The notes beneath the pieces are model-generated. The model worked only from the letters and a program-made list of their open reading frames with translations. It had not been told where the DNA came from and made no database searches. A stretch of DNA of 64,000 bases from Rossellomorea aquimaris (GTDB lineage Bacteria; Bacillota; Bacilli; Bacillales; Bacillaceae_B), in contig NZ_JXZC01000001.1 in the NCBI RefSeq assembly GCF_000935355.1, positions 620,001-684,000 on the forward strand. Reading direction: 5' to 3'. Positions 11,412-19,683 of the stretch are shown one piece after another; the stretch's first letter is position 1, and every line of letters begins with the position of its first letter. The position numbers and the translations under genes are program-made.

Positions 11412-11718
11412 ACACTCTCTCCTTTTCCATTGAAATAAACCTGTAAAGTATATCGACAGAATTCAGAAGATATAACTGGACAGACGGAATTAAGGAAGAA
11501 AGAACTAAAAAATGTTCTGGTCTTTAACATAAACTATCATTATGAGGATCCAGATTCTCAGTCTTGTCTATATCACATTTTTTCCTCACAATATGTTTTT
11601 CGCATCAAAGAAGTAATTCATTTGTTCACGTAAATGACCTCTTCTTTAAATTCCCCACCCACTCTATCAAAATCCCTGATAGAATGGTGGTATTACAATA
11701 AATTGTGAGGAATGTGCT
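11412..11718. other. Divergent intergenic region, lipase / DHOD-like gene
   Basis: No gene seen. It holds an inverted repeat TCTATCA-AAATCCC-TGATAGA (11663-11683) about 35 bases before the DHOD-like start, which could be a small operator or hairpin, and AT-rich DNA around it. No promoter could be assigned with confidence. Confidence 0.35.
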
Positions 11719-13497
11719 ATGCCTGATTGGTCCTACCACGGAATATTCAAACCCGCTTTATCCAGACTCCCTACTTACATGTCGAGAGAGTTTATACATA
11801 GAGGAATGAGTACTATCGCTTCTCTGCCTCTGGGTCCTAATATCATCCATTTTCTGGGTAGAGAAGAGTGCTCCCCTAACCTGAATAAACAAATCAAAGG
11901 GATACAATTTTCCAATCCTGTTGGGCTCTCCGGTAAAATTGATCCCTTGCTTACAGGTACATCTGCCTTTGTTCATTTGGGCTTTGGCTTTATTGAAATT
12001 GGTCCTGTAACTTTACAGGCTTCAACAGAACCCTCTCACCCTGTTGCAGATCATAATGAGGAGCGTATTCTGTTCCCAGATCCCCTTGAATCCATCGGAA
12101 TAGACAGGACTCTAAAGAAATTAAGTAGAGTTAGAAAGAAACAACCCCTCCTCATACGCCTGTCGGGGACACCAAAAGAATTATCTATAATGATGAATAG
12201 ATTAGATGTATTTGCAGATGGATATATTGTTGAAGGGGATCAAATTCATCCTACTTTTCATAGTGACAAACCGATTTTCATCTCAAATCCAACCTTAGAA
12301 CTCCTTTGCAAATTGAACCTTGAAAATATTTCAGGAGTCGTTGTGGAAGGGGATGAATTCAACACTCTCCTTTCAACTGTTCGTACATATAAAAAGGCTA
12401 TCCCGTTTCTATCAATCATTACATCAGGGGGAGTTCGTGAACCAAGTCAGGCACTATCTCTACTAAGTGCCGGTGCAGACCTCCTCCTCCTCTCTGATGG
12501 ATATGTCTTTTCAGGTCCAGGTTTAACCAAACGCATTAACGAAGCATTACTGGATGATCTGAACGTTCAGCTCCCCTCTCAAAAGGGATGGAAATCTTAC
12601 TGGTATTTTGGTTTGTTTATATTTATAGGAGGACTCTTAGCCCTCCTATTTAGTTTAACGTCGGTGGTTCTGCCGTATGATGAACATTATTTGGGTATGA
12701 AGAAGGAATCGATTGCTGGTTTCAACGACAGGATTATAAAATTTATGGCTCATGATCGGATGACATTAGCAGGTACTATGATTTCAGGAGGGATTGTGTA
12801 TATGCAGCTCTCCTTCCATGGTGTCAGGAGAGGTCTCCAATGGGCCAAACAAGCAATAGACATTGCCGCCATTACAGGATTTCTGGGAATATTCTTATTT
12901 ATCGGGTATGGCTATTTTGACTGGCTTCATCTCTTATTTTGGAGCGTTTTGCTACCCTTTTATATTTACGGTTGGATACATACAAGGGGGATAAATGGTA
13001 CTCCATCTTCAGGAAATCGAAGAAATCATACTATATGGTTACAAGCACTGTATGGTCAGCTTGCATTTGTCGTACTTGGATTTTCCTTTGTTCTTGGAGG
13101 CCTAGTCATTTCTTACTTTGGTATTACTTCTGTTTTTGTTCAGACGGATCTTCTTTACCTCTGTATGCCACCGGAGATTCTACATGAGTTCAATCAGAAC
13201 CTCATTCCCGTTATCGCACATGATCGAGCGGGATTCGGCAGTGCTTTACTAAGTGTGGGATTACTAGTCTTAACTCTCTCACTTTGGGGCTTTCAGCAGG
13301 GAAATAAGTGGGTTTGGCGGACCCTTCTGATAGGGGGGCTCCCTGCCTTTATTTCGGGGATATATATTCATTTTGCTATCGGGTACACCTCATTTACCCA
13401 TCTTCTGCCCGCCTACTTTGCCATCGGCTTATTTTTGATTGGCTTAGTCAAGACCTATTCATTTTTTTACAAAGATAGGGATGATGATGAAATTTAG
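11719..13497 (+). CDS. Dihydroorotate-dehydrogenase-like domain fused to duplicated membrane domain
   Basis: 592 residues in two parts. Residues 1-280 resemble class-2 dihydroorotate dehydrogenase: IQFSNPVGLSGKID, LGFGFIEIGPVTLQ, and near the end SGGVREPSQALSLLSAGADLLLLSDGY with FSGPGL, the flavin-phosphate region. The catalytic NxSSPNT segment is missing (LIRLSGTPKEL stands there), so true DHOD activity is doubtful. Residues 295-585 are hydrophobic with about eight membrane segments in two repeats: FNDRIIKFMAHDR near 335-345 and FNQNLIPVIAHDR near 490-502, each followed by a similar helix, about 156 residues apart. No pyrimidine genes are adjacent. A flavin- or ligand-binding membrane protein is the safest description. 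Confidence 0.75.
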   Translation: MPDWSYHGIFKPALSRLPTYMSREFIHRGMSTIASLPLGPNIIHFLGREECSPNLNKQIKGIQFSNPVGLSGKIDPLLTGTSAFVHLGFGFIEIGPVTLQASTEPSHPVADHNEERILFPDPLESIGIDRTLKKLSRVRKKQPLLIRLSGTPKELSIMMNRLDVFADGYIVEGDQIHPTFHSDKPIFISNPTLELLCKLNLENISGVVVEGDEFNTLLSTVRTYKKAIPFLSIITSGGVREPSQALSLLSAGADLLLLSDGYVFSGPGLTKRINEALLDDLNVQLPSQKGWKSYWYFGLFIFIGGLLALLFSLTSVVLPYDEHYLGMKKESIAGFNDRIIKFMAHDRMTLAGTMISGGIVYMQLSFHGVRRGLQWAKQAIDIAAITGFLGIFLFIGYGYFDWLHLLFWSVLLPFYIYGWIHTRGINGTPSSGNRRNHTIWLQALYGQLAFVVLGFSFVLGGLVISYFGITSVFVQTDLLYLCMPPEILHEFNQNLIPVIAHDRAGFGSALLSVGLLVLTLSLWGFQQGNKWVWRTLLIGGLPAFISGIYIHFAIGYTSFTHLLPAYFAIGLFLIGLVKTYSFFYKDRDDDEI

Positions 13498-13527
13498 CTG
13501 TATCCATAGTGGATATGGCTTTTTTGT
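13498..13527 (+). terminator. Terminator of DHOD-like gene
   Basis: TATCCA/TGGATA stem within GCTGTATCCATAG...ATGGC, followed by six T residues, right after the stop. Confidence 0.65.
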
Positions 13528-13645
13528 TAAGAGTTTAACTACTAAAAATACCATTTGTAATTACCTTCATGTTAAGAGTTTGTAAATTCACCGGTAGTTC
13601 ATTGAATCAGTTCTCTATTCATGTTACATTCTTTGTATGAATTTT

Positions 13646-13666
13646 CGATATCGATTTCCGATATTG
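13646..13666 (+). promoter_or_regulatory. Candidate PadR operator upstream of padR-chrA
   Basis: Inverted repeat ATATCG-ATTTC-CGATAT (13648-13653 and 13659-13664), part of an imperfect 13-bp tandem repeat (CGATATCGATTTC, then CGATATTGATTTC). It lies 34 bases before the padR start, where an autoregulatory site is expected. Confidence 0.5.
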
Positions 13667-13697
13667 ATTTCCGCTTTGAATAAAGGGAGGTGTTTCA

Positions 13698-14006
13698 TTG
13701 GAAGACAAAGTTTTACGGAAACTTTTTCTAGGTTTTATCCAGATCCATATACTCCATCATGCTAAAGAAGATCCTATTTATGGTACATGGATGTTAGAAG
13801 AATTAAGAGAACATGGATATAGCATAAGCTCCGGTACACTGTATCCTATCCTTCACTCAATGGAGACAGACGGATTATTAACAAAAGAAGAGAAAAACGT
13901 GGACGGCAAGATCAGGAAGTATTATTCAACTACAGATAAAGGCAATAAAGTGCTCAGTGAAGCACGTGATAAAGCTTATGAGCTATTTAAAGAAATCAAA
14001 GACTAA
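13698..14006 (+). CDS. PadR-family transcriptional regulator
   Basis: Winged-helix DNA-binding protein, 102 residues, the compact PadR type without a long effector domain. Typical features are DPIYGTWMLEELREHGYSISSGTLYPILHSMETDGLL and the wing with RKYYSTTDKG. TTG start 7 bases after AAAGGGAGG. The chrA start is 19 bases after its stop, so it is probably the cognate regulator of chromate efflux, as PadR-type ChrI proteins are in other chr operons; this is inferred from position. Confidence 0.88.
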   Translation: MEDKVLRKLFLGFIQIHILHHAKEDPIYGTWMLEELREHGYSISSGTLYPILHSMETDGLLTKEEKNVDGKIRKYYSTTDKGNKVLSEARDKAYELFKEIKD

Positions 14007-14025
14007 CAAAGAAGGTGAAAGAATA

Positions 14026-15210
14026 TTGAAAACATCAAGAAATTTAAAGTCCCTGATTGAAATACTTTTTATTTCAACAAGATTGGGGCTTACATCGTTC
14101 GGTGGGCCGGTTGCCCATTTAGGATACTTTCATGAAGAATATGTTCGCAGAAGAAAATGGATGGATGAAAAAAGTTACGCAGATCTGGTCGCTCTTTGCC
14201 AATTTCTCCCGGGTCCTGCAAGCTCTCAAGTTGGAATGGGCATTGGGATCATGCGGGCAGGAGTGCTTGGAGGAATTGTTTCATTTATAGGTTTTACACT
14301 CCCTTCTGTCGTTGCATTGATTCTTTTCGCCATCATTCTTCAAGGGTTTGATGTGGCAGATGCCGGGTGGATACACGGGTTGAAAATTGTCGCAGTTGCA
14401 GTCGTTGCTCATGCTATTTTAGGAATGGCAAAAAAGTTGACGCCTGATTTAAAACGAAAAGCGATTGCATTGTTTGCTTTAGTGGTCATTTTATTATGGC
14501 AAACAGCGTTTTCACAAATTGGGATCATTCTTCTTTCAGCTTTCATTGGATTTTTACTCTTTAAACAACATAAACCCGACGATGAAGCCCGAATTGACTT
14601 CCCGATTTCCCGTAGATTCGCAGTGATTTGTTTAGCTATCTTCTTCGGTTTACTATTTCTTCTTCCGTTTTTGAGGGAATTGACATCCCTTGAATGGATC
14701 GCTTTATTCGATAGCTTTTACCGTTCCGGATCATTGGTTTTTGGTGGAGGTCATGTTGTCTTACCTCTCCTTGAACGGGAGTTTGTTCCCACCGGATGGT
14801 TAACGGAAGAAGCGTTTTTGGCAGGGTATGGTGCAGCCCAGGCGGTTCCGGGTCCTCTCTTCACCTTTGCAGCGTATATTGGTGCTGTGATTAATGGGTG
14901 GCAGGGCGGATTGCTTGCAACTTTCGCGATTTTCCTTCCAGCCTTTCTACTCATTTTAGGGACGCTTCCATTCTGGGATTCCCTCCGTAGGAATCCTAAG
15001 ATAAAAGGCGCGCTGATGGGAGTCAATGCCGCTGTCGTTGGTATTCTGATTGCAGCATTTTACCACCCGATATGGACTTCATCCATCCTTGCTCCAATCG
15101 ATTTTGCCTTTGCTGCGGTTTTGTTTAGCATGCTGGTCTTTTGGAAACTTCCACCTTGGATCGTCGTGGTGACGGGAGCAGTGGGAGGTCTCGTTATGGG
15201 TTATATTTAA
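14026..15210 (+). CDS. chrA: Chromate transporter, two-domain CHR family
   Basis: Inner-membrane chromate efflux protein, 394 residues, bidomain long form. Each half carries the CHR signature: TSFGGPVAHLGYFHEEYVRRRKWM with FLPGPASSQVG in the first, and SLVFGGGHVVLPLLEREF with QAVPGPLFTFAAYIG in the second. The open frame begins at 13957 inside padR, but TTG 14026 has a ribosome site (GAAGGTGAAAG) and removes a hydrophilic overlap, so it is taken as the start. Cotranscribed with padR. Confidence 0.92.
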   Translation: MKTSRNLKSLIEILFISTRLGLTSFGGPVAHLGYFHEEYVRRRKWMDEKSYADLVALCQFLPGPASSQVGMGIGIMRAGVLGGIVSFIGFTLPSVVALILFAIILQGFDVADAGWIHGLKIVAVAVVAHAILGMAKKLTPDLKRKAIALFALVVILLWQTAFSQIGIILLSAFIGFLLFKQHKPDDEARIDFPISRRFAVICLAIFFGLLFLLPFLRELTSLEWIALFDSFYRSGSLVFGGGHVVLPLLEREFVPTGWLTEEAFLAGYGAAQAVPGPLFTFAAYIGAVINGWQGGLLATFAIFLPAFLLILGTLPFWDSLRRNPKIKGALMGVNAAVVGILIAAFYHPIWTSSILAPIDFAFAAVLFSMLVFWKLPPWIVVVTGAVGGLVMGYI

Positions 15211-15297
15211 TTCATTAAGTTAACTGAGTAGGGATCTGCTCCTTGGCTTTTTGATAGTAAGAGTTTTAGGTATTGGATTTGCATAGTGGAGATAAAA

Positions 15298-15329
15298 AAT
15301 GATCCAGGCGAATGAGTGCCTGGATCATT
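15298..15329. terminator. Bidirectional terminator, chrA / pssA
   Basis: AATGATCCAGGC pairs perfectly with GCCTGGATCATT with T- and A-runs outside; it serves the two converging genes. Confidence 0.85.
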
Positions 15330-15336
15330 TTTACTT

Positions 15337-16011
15337 TTATCTTTTTATAAATCGATACGCAAGATACGCGATATACAGGGGTGTAGCAATGTAAATTAAA
15401 TAGGGAAACTCTTCATATGTACCCTTATATATGACGAATAGTAATGCTCCAATGAAGAGCGTCACAATCGTTCCATATTTGGGTAAAGGCACTTCCTTGA
15501 GGCTCGGGATACGTATACGGCTCACCATGAGAAAGCACATTGCTGTAAAAATGACCGTTGTCACGATATTCGGAATAAAGTCTCCGAACAGGGTGAGGAT
15601 CGCCAGGATCCCACCTGCTGCCGTAATCGGCACCCCCACGAAATAATGAAGAGACGACTTCGGCGGACTGGTATTGAATCTTGCCAGGCGATATGCTCCG
15701 AATAATGGAAATAACCCTGCCACGATAAACCCTAATAATCCAAATTGAAAGAAATATGTATAATACACAAGGAAGGAAGGTGCGACTCCGAACGTGACAA
15801 TATCGGCTAATGAATCCAATTCCTTTCCTAATACACTATCCGCTTGCAGCATCCTCGCCAGCCTGCCGTCCATGCTATCAAGCATCATACCAATAATAAT
15901 GAGTATCGCTGCGTTTTTAAATTGTCCGCTAGCGGCAAACCCAATTGATAAGAAACCGCAATACAGATTTCCCAACGTGACCATATTGGGTATTTTTTTC
16001 GTTAGTTTCAT
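15337..16011 (-). CDS. pssA: CDP-diacylglycerol-serine O-phosphatidyltransferase
   Basis: Integral-membrane enzyme making phosphatidylserine from CDP-diacylglycerol and serine. 224 residues, about seven membrane segments. The CDP-alcohol phosphatidyltransferase signature D-G-x2-A-R-x8-G-x3-D-x3-D is seen as DGRLARMLQADSVLGKELDSLAD. N-terminal IPNMVTLGNLYCGFLSI is characteristic of PssA. It is longer than the 177-residue B. subtilis protein. No psd gene is adjacent. Confidence 0.9.
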   Translation of the reverse strand: MKLTKKIPNMVTLGNLYCGFLSIGFAASGQFKNAAILIIIGMMLDSMDGRLARMLQADSVLGKELDSLADIVTFGVAPSFLVYYTYFFQFGLLGFIVAGLFPLFGAYRLARFNTSPPKSSLHYFVGVPITAAGGILAILTLFGDFIPNIVTTVIFTAMCFLMVSRIRIPSLKEVPLPKYGTIVTLFIGALLFVIYKGTYEEFPYLIYIATPLYIAYLAYRFIKR

Positions 16012-16189
16012 CTTTTATCCTCACTCTACCAAAAATTCTATTACTTCTAGGATACCATGTTACAGATTTTCTTAAAGAAATGTTGTGAAAAAACTTCTAA
16101 AAAGCTTTTAAAATTTTATATTTAGAAACCAGAAAGTTGACCATACTATTTATTGAGTATGAAAGTAAACGATAATTGGTGTTGATCTC

Positions 16190-16657
16190 ATGATTAGAAA
16201 GAAGCTTCGTGAATGTAAATGTCTCACTCTTAAACTATTGCGTCTTAAAGATAACACCCATAGTATTGCATTAGGATTCACGGTTGGATTATTAATCAAC
16301 TTCGTTCCCTCTTTTGGCATAGGTCCATTCATTTCCACAGCAGTTGCAAAGGTGTTTAAAGGGAACTCATTCGCTGGATTAGTAGGAGGGATTTCCTTGA
16401 TTTGGGCTTTCCCTTTTTTCTTCTACTTGAATCTTGTTGTAGGATATCTCTTCTACCCCATTGATGTTATCGATCCGTCAATAAACAACTCCAGTGAAGC
16501 AGTAGATGTAGGGCTGCAATTGGGGAAAGCATTTTTTATAGGCATGTTCATCAATCTCCCCATTTTCGGCATCCTCACGTACTTCATCATCAATTCCATT
16601 TTTAGAAAATACCGGGAGACGATGCTTATGTATGTGCATAAGAAGTGGAACTTATAG
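16190..16657 (+). CDS. DUF2062 membrane protein
   Basis: 155 residues. A short basic, cysteine-containing N-terminus is followed by the DUF2062 pattern: HSIALGFTVGLLINFVPSFGIGPFI and FPFFFYLNLVVGYLFYP, then a third hydrophobic segment and a basic C-terminus. Function unknown for the family. The ribosome site before ATG 16190 is weak (GGTG). Stands alone, divergent from pssA. Confidence 0.75.
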   Translation: MIRKKLRECKCLTLKLLRLKDNTHSIALGFTVGLLINFVPSFGIGPFISTAVAKVFKGNSFAGLVGGISLIWAFPFFFYLNLVVGYLFYPIDVIDPSINNSSEAVDVGLQLGKAFFIGMFINLPIFGILTYFIINSIFRKYRETMLMYVHKKWNL

Positions 16658-16882
16658 TTTATTCCACTTTGTCTTTGTCCAAATATTCTCCGCGAAAAAT
16701 AATTGTTACTGAAACTCTCCTCTTTATTTAGAAAACATGAAACTCTTTTATGTTTTTATTCGTATATTCTTCTAAGAAGATTCTATCTTAACATTACCAC
16801 ACTATATACTAATCCACCTCGTGTTTTGTTATAATTTAACTATTAAGTAACGAATACGATTAGGAGAAAAAGGAGGATTGTC

Positions 16883-17107
16883 ATGACTGGAACCATTGCT
16901 GTTATCATGATCTTTTCAATACCCATCCTCGGAATCATAACGGACCATTTCCAAAAACAATCCAAGTTAAAACAAAAAATGATAGAAGACCAACTCGAAC
17001 TGGAAAAACTGAAACACGAAAATTTTGTGATTGAAACCCAGAAAATGAGACTGGAATTAGAACAGATGAAAATTCAGGATCACCAGGAAAAAACACAAAT
17101 TTTATAA
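16883..17107 (+). CDS. Small membrane-anchored coiled-coil protein
   Basis: 74 residues. One N-terminal membrane segment (about 3-20) is followed by a highly charged helix from about residue 27 to the end with heptad-like leucines and methionines, predicting a coiled coil in the cytosol. ATG preceded by AAAAGGAGG; a strong terminator follows. Reminiscent of small PspC/LiaI-neighbour or phage-shock-type anchors, but not recognised as a named family. Confidence 0.7.
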   Translation: MTGTIAVIMIFSIPILGIITDHFQKQSKLKQKMIEDQLELEKLKHENFVIETQKMRLELEQMKIQDHQEKTQIL

Positions 17108-17114
17108 CTAATAG

Positions 17115-17138
17115 CGCCAGGTTTTCCTGGCGTTTTTT
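17115..17138 (+). terminator. Terminator of small coiled-coil gene
   Basis: CGCCAGG/CCTGGCG stem with a 4-base loop followed by six T residues. Confidence 0.85.
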
Positions 17139-17259
17139 ATCTTAGGGGCTATTTTTAAGCACGTTACCTTCAGTTTTATATCTGACATTTTCCTTTAATT
17201 GAAATTACCAACACCTTTATTGATTCTTAAATAAACATCATATATACGTAAAAACCCCC

Positions 17260-17289
17260 TTGACTTTAACGCTTAAAAGCGTTTAAGAT
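17260..17289 (+). promoter_or_regulatory. phhA promoter with inverted repeat between -35 and -10
   Basis: TTGACT (17260-17265) and TAAGAT (17284-17289) are 18 bases apart. The inverted repeat AACGCTT-AA-AAGCGTT (17268-17283) fills the spacer exactly, where a bound repressor would exclude RNA polymerase. It also overlaps a degenerate cre-like match, but four positions differ from consensus, so catabolite control is not claimed. Confidence 0.6.
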
Positions 17290-17303
17290 ATAAAGCATCT
17301 TGA
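17260..17303 (+). repeat. Copy A of promoter/operator repeat bracketing the T-box
   Basis: Shares ACTTT, ACGC, an exact 14-mer TAAAAGCGTTTAAG (17274-17287) and CATCTTGA (17296-17303), in the same order, with copy B at 17557-17602. Confidence 0.75.
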
Positions 17304-17550
17304 TCATACATATTTGTGAAGAGCTTTGATGGATTTGAAGTAGTGATCTCCTCCCTGTTATAGAGAGCTAGTGGTGCTGGGAACTGGTACATAGGAAAAT
17401 CATGAATTACGTTTCTTGAGCTTCTTGTTCTGTAGTGGAACAAGACGGTTATTGTCCGTTATCAATTCGAGTGGTAGGCAATTTGCTTACAACAAGGGTG
17501 GTACCGCGATCTTTTTCGTCCCTGCTGATTTATTCAGCAGGGATTTTTTG
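17304..17550 (+). ncRNA. T-box leader, probable tyrosine specifier, upstream of phhA
   Basis: tRNA-sensing leader. The T-box sequence GGGTGGTACCGCG (17496-17508) precedes an intrinsic terminator (CCCTGCTGA/TCAGCAGGG plus T-run, 17520-17549). Stem I landmarks AGTAG, GGTGCTGGGAACTGG and CTTGAGC are present. By alignment with the thr and trp T-boxes of this window, the best specifier is TAC (17408-17410), followed by the expected purine; TTC in the same stretch lacks that purine. Tyrosine is the product of PhhA, so induction by uncharged tRNA-Tyr makes sense. Confidence 0.85.
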
Positions 17551-17556
17551 TATGCA

Positions 17557-17602
17557 TCTACTTTCACGCATAAAAGCGTTTAAGCACTAAACAACATCTT
17601 GA
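17557..17602 (+). repeat. Copy B of promoter/operator repeat, between T-box and phhA
   Basis: Imperfect direct repeat of 17260-17303, including the exact 14-mer TAAAAGCGTTTAAG (17571-17584) and CATCTTGA (17595-17602). Its -35 equivalent (TCTACT) and -10 equivalent (TAAGCA) are decayed, so it probably no longer works as a promoter but may still be a protein-binding site. Confidence 0.75.
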
Positions 17603-17619
17603 AATAAGGAGAGTTTATT

Positions 17620-19347
17620 ATGAACCAAACCATTCCAAGTCATTTACGCCAATTTGTAGCTGAACAGCATTATCATTTATACACCCCTATCGATCATGCC
17701 GTGTGGCGTTATGTGATGAGACAGAATCATCACTTTCTTGAAGATACCGCTCATGAAGCTTTCACTGAAGGATTAAAAGCCTCCGGTATTAACATACACG
17801 AAATTCCTAAGGTAAGTGATATGAACCGGCACTTAGCGAAAATTGGCTGGGGGGCTGCAATTGTAGACGGTTTGATCCCTGGTACAGCGTTCTTTGATTT
17901 CCAGGCTCACGGAATTCTTCCAATAGCGACGGATATTCGTCAAAAATCGAATATCGAATACACCCCTGCTCCTGATATATTGCATGAAGCAGCCGGACAC
18001 GCTCCCATTTTGTTTGATGAAACCTATTCCCGATTTGTAAAGATAATCGGCAATATCGGAGCAAACGCTTTTGCCACTGAAGAAGAACACGAAGTATTTG
18101 AAGCAACCAGGCATTTATCCATTGTGATGGAGGATCCATGCTCCAGTGAGAAAGAAATGGAAGTTGCAAAGCAGGTGTTAATTGAAAAGCAAGAGGCCGT
18201 TTTCGGTCTTTCTGAAGCAGAACAAATTTCACGAATCTTTTGGTGGACTGTGGAATTCGGTTTAATCGGTGATTTTCACCAACCGAAGATTTTCGGAGCA
18301 GGACTGCTTTCATCGGTTGGAGAAAGCAAGCACTGTTTATCAAGTGAAGTGATCAAAAGGCCGTTCTCCATCGAAGACGCCATCCATACCAGCTATGATG
18401 TTACCTCTATGCAAACTCAATTATTTGTTTGTGAAAGTTTCGATCAACTCATTGAAGACGTCGAGAAATTCGGAGAGACCATGGCTTTCCGTAAAGGTGG
18501 AACAGAAGCTATAGATAAAGCGATTCATTCTAATCAACTTGCTCATATCGAATACAATTCAGGATTACAAGTCACCGGCATCTTCAGAGAAGTAATAAAA
18601 AATGAGCATGGTGAAGCTATCTACGTCAAAACCGTAGGACCTACTTCACTTTCCATCCAAAACGAGCAACTGGATGATCACGGGACAGACCATCACGTTG
18701 ATGGCTTCGGTGCACCTATTGGTATCCTTGAGGATGGTACCATTCTTGAGGACCAGACCGAAGCGGATTTAAGGAAGCTTGGCATTGAGATGAATAAAAT
18801 GATGCAAATCACATTTGATGGTGGGATTGAAGTCTCTGGACATGTGACGAATCTCGTCTTTCACCATCATCATCTTGTTCTCATATCAATTGATGAATGT
18901 ATGGTGACTTTGGGTGAACACGTTTTATTCCACCCTTCATGGGGAACTTACGATTTGGCAGTAGGCAGTGAAATCGTTTCAGCGCGTCCACATGCGGCAG
19001 ATTATGATGCTTTCTTCGGACACACCCCACTCATTGAGGAAGAGGATGGCAAACCCCGTGATCTTACACCATTGGACAGCCTCTTTAGAGAGGTCAGAGA
19101 ACTGAGAGAAGTAGCCTTTTCCATAGATCTTATTCATAGTATAGTAGGCAGGCTGAAAGAGGATTTCCCTGAAGAGTGGCTGCTTAGACTTGAAATGATT
19201 GAACTATTGCAGATTCACGAGCCGGAATCTCAGTTAAAGGAAGAGCTTCTGAAAGACTTATATATATTAAGTAAGCAGGATCGGTTTGCACGTCTCATTC
19301 AAAATGGTCTTGATGTCATATATGGAAGGAAAGGAGTTATGGTATGA
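17620..19347 (+). CDS. phhA: Phenylalanine 4-monooxygenase, long Bacillus type
   Basis: Pterin-dependent aromatic amino acid hydroxylase converting phenylalanine to tyrosine. 575 residues, about twice the proteobacterial enzyme. The catalytic domain (about 1-270) has the iron facial triad: His122 and His127 in HEAAGH and Glu212 in WWTVEFGLI. Pterin-site residues around GLIPGTAFFDFQAHGILP are kept. The C-terminal part (about 280-575) shows no motif I recognise and may be regulatory. ATG after AAGGAGAG. It overlaps phhB by 4 bases, so the two are coupled. Confidence 0.92.
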   Translation: MNQTIPSHLRQFVAEQHYHLYTPIDHAVWRYVMRQNHHFLEDTAHEAFTEGLKASGINIHEIPKVSDMNRHLAKIGWGAAIVDGLIPGTAFFDFQAHGILPIATDIRQKSNIEYTPAPDILHEAAGHAPILFDETYSRFVKIIGNIGANAFATEEEHEVFEATRHLSIVMEDPCSSEKEMEVAKQVLIEKQEAVFGLSEAEQISRIFWWTVEFGLIGDFHQPKIFGAGLLSSVGESKHCLSSEVIKRPFSIEDAIHTSYDVTSMQTQLFVCESFDQLIEDVEKFGETMAFRKGGTEAIDKAIHSNQLAHIEYNSGLQVTGIFREVIKNEHGEAIYVKTVGPTSLSIQNEQLDDHGTDHHVDGFGAPIGILEDGTILEDQTEADLRKLGIEMNKMMQITFDGGIEVSGHVTNLVFHHHHLVLISIDECMVTLGEHVLFHPSWGTYDLAVGSEIVSARPHAADYDAFFGHTPLIEEEDGKPRDLTPLDSLFREVRELREVAFSIDLIHSIVGRLKEDFPEEWLLRLEMIELLQIHEPESQLKEELLKDLYILSKQDRFARLIQNGLDVIYGRKGVMV

Positions 19348-19637
19348 AGAAGTTAAGTGAAGCTGCCGTTTCTCAAAAACTTAAAACTCTTGAGAAATGG
19401 CGCATTAAAGAAGAGAAATGGATTGAACGGCGCTATCGGTTCAAGGATTACCTTGAAGGAATACGGTTTGTCAACAAGCTGGCAGAGGCAGCCGAGGAAG
19501 TGAATCACCATCCATTTATAACGATTCAATACAAATTGGTTATAGTAGAGTTGACTTCATGGAGTGAAAATGGCCTTACGGATTTGGACTTCGATGTGGC
19601 GATTCAGTATGAAAAGCTCTATAAGGAAATGGTGTAA
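19344..19637 (+). CDS. phhB: 4a-hydroxytetrahydrobiopterin dehydratase
   Basis: Dehydrates the carbinolamine pterin released by PhhA so the cofactor can be recycled. 97 residues, the usual size. The active-site motif appears as EEVNHHPFITIQYKLVIVELTSWSENGLTDLD, with the two histidines and the downstream aspartate expected. ATG overlaps the phhA stop (ATGA) and has GGAAAGGAG upstream. Confidence 0.93.
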   Translation: MKKLSEAAVSQKLKTLEKWRIKEEKWIERRYRFKDYLEGIRFVNKLAEAAEEVNHHPFITIQYKLVIVELTSWSENGLTDLDFDVAIQYEKLYKEMV

Positions 19638-19640
19638 ACA

Positions 19641-19675
19641 AAAGAGACGGTCACTCGTGGCTGTCTCTCTTTTTC
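19641..19675 (+). terminator. Terminator of phhA-phhB
   Basis: AGAGACGG pairs with CTGTCTCT, followed by CTTTTT. Confidence 0.7.
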
Positions 19676-19683
19676 AATGCTTC

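Noticed and set aside
17274-17287. CcpA cre site at the phhA promoter
   Set aside because: Four positions, including the conserved outer TG and CA, differ from consensus, and the same sequence recurs in a non-promoter context.
17807-18343. 178-codon minus-strand open frame opposite phhA
   Set aside because: Antisense to the iron-binding catalytic region, which is clearly coding on the plus strand.
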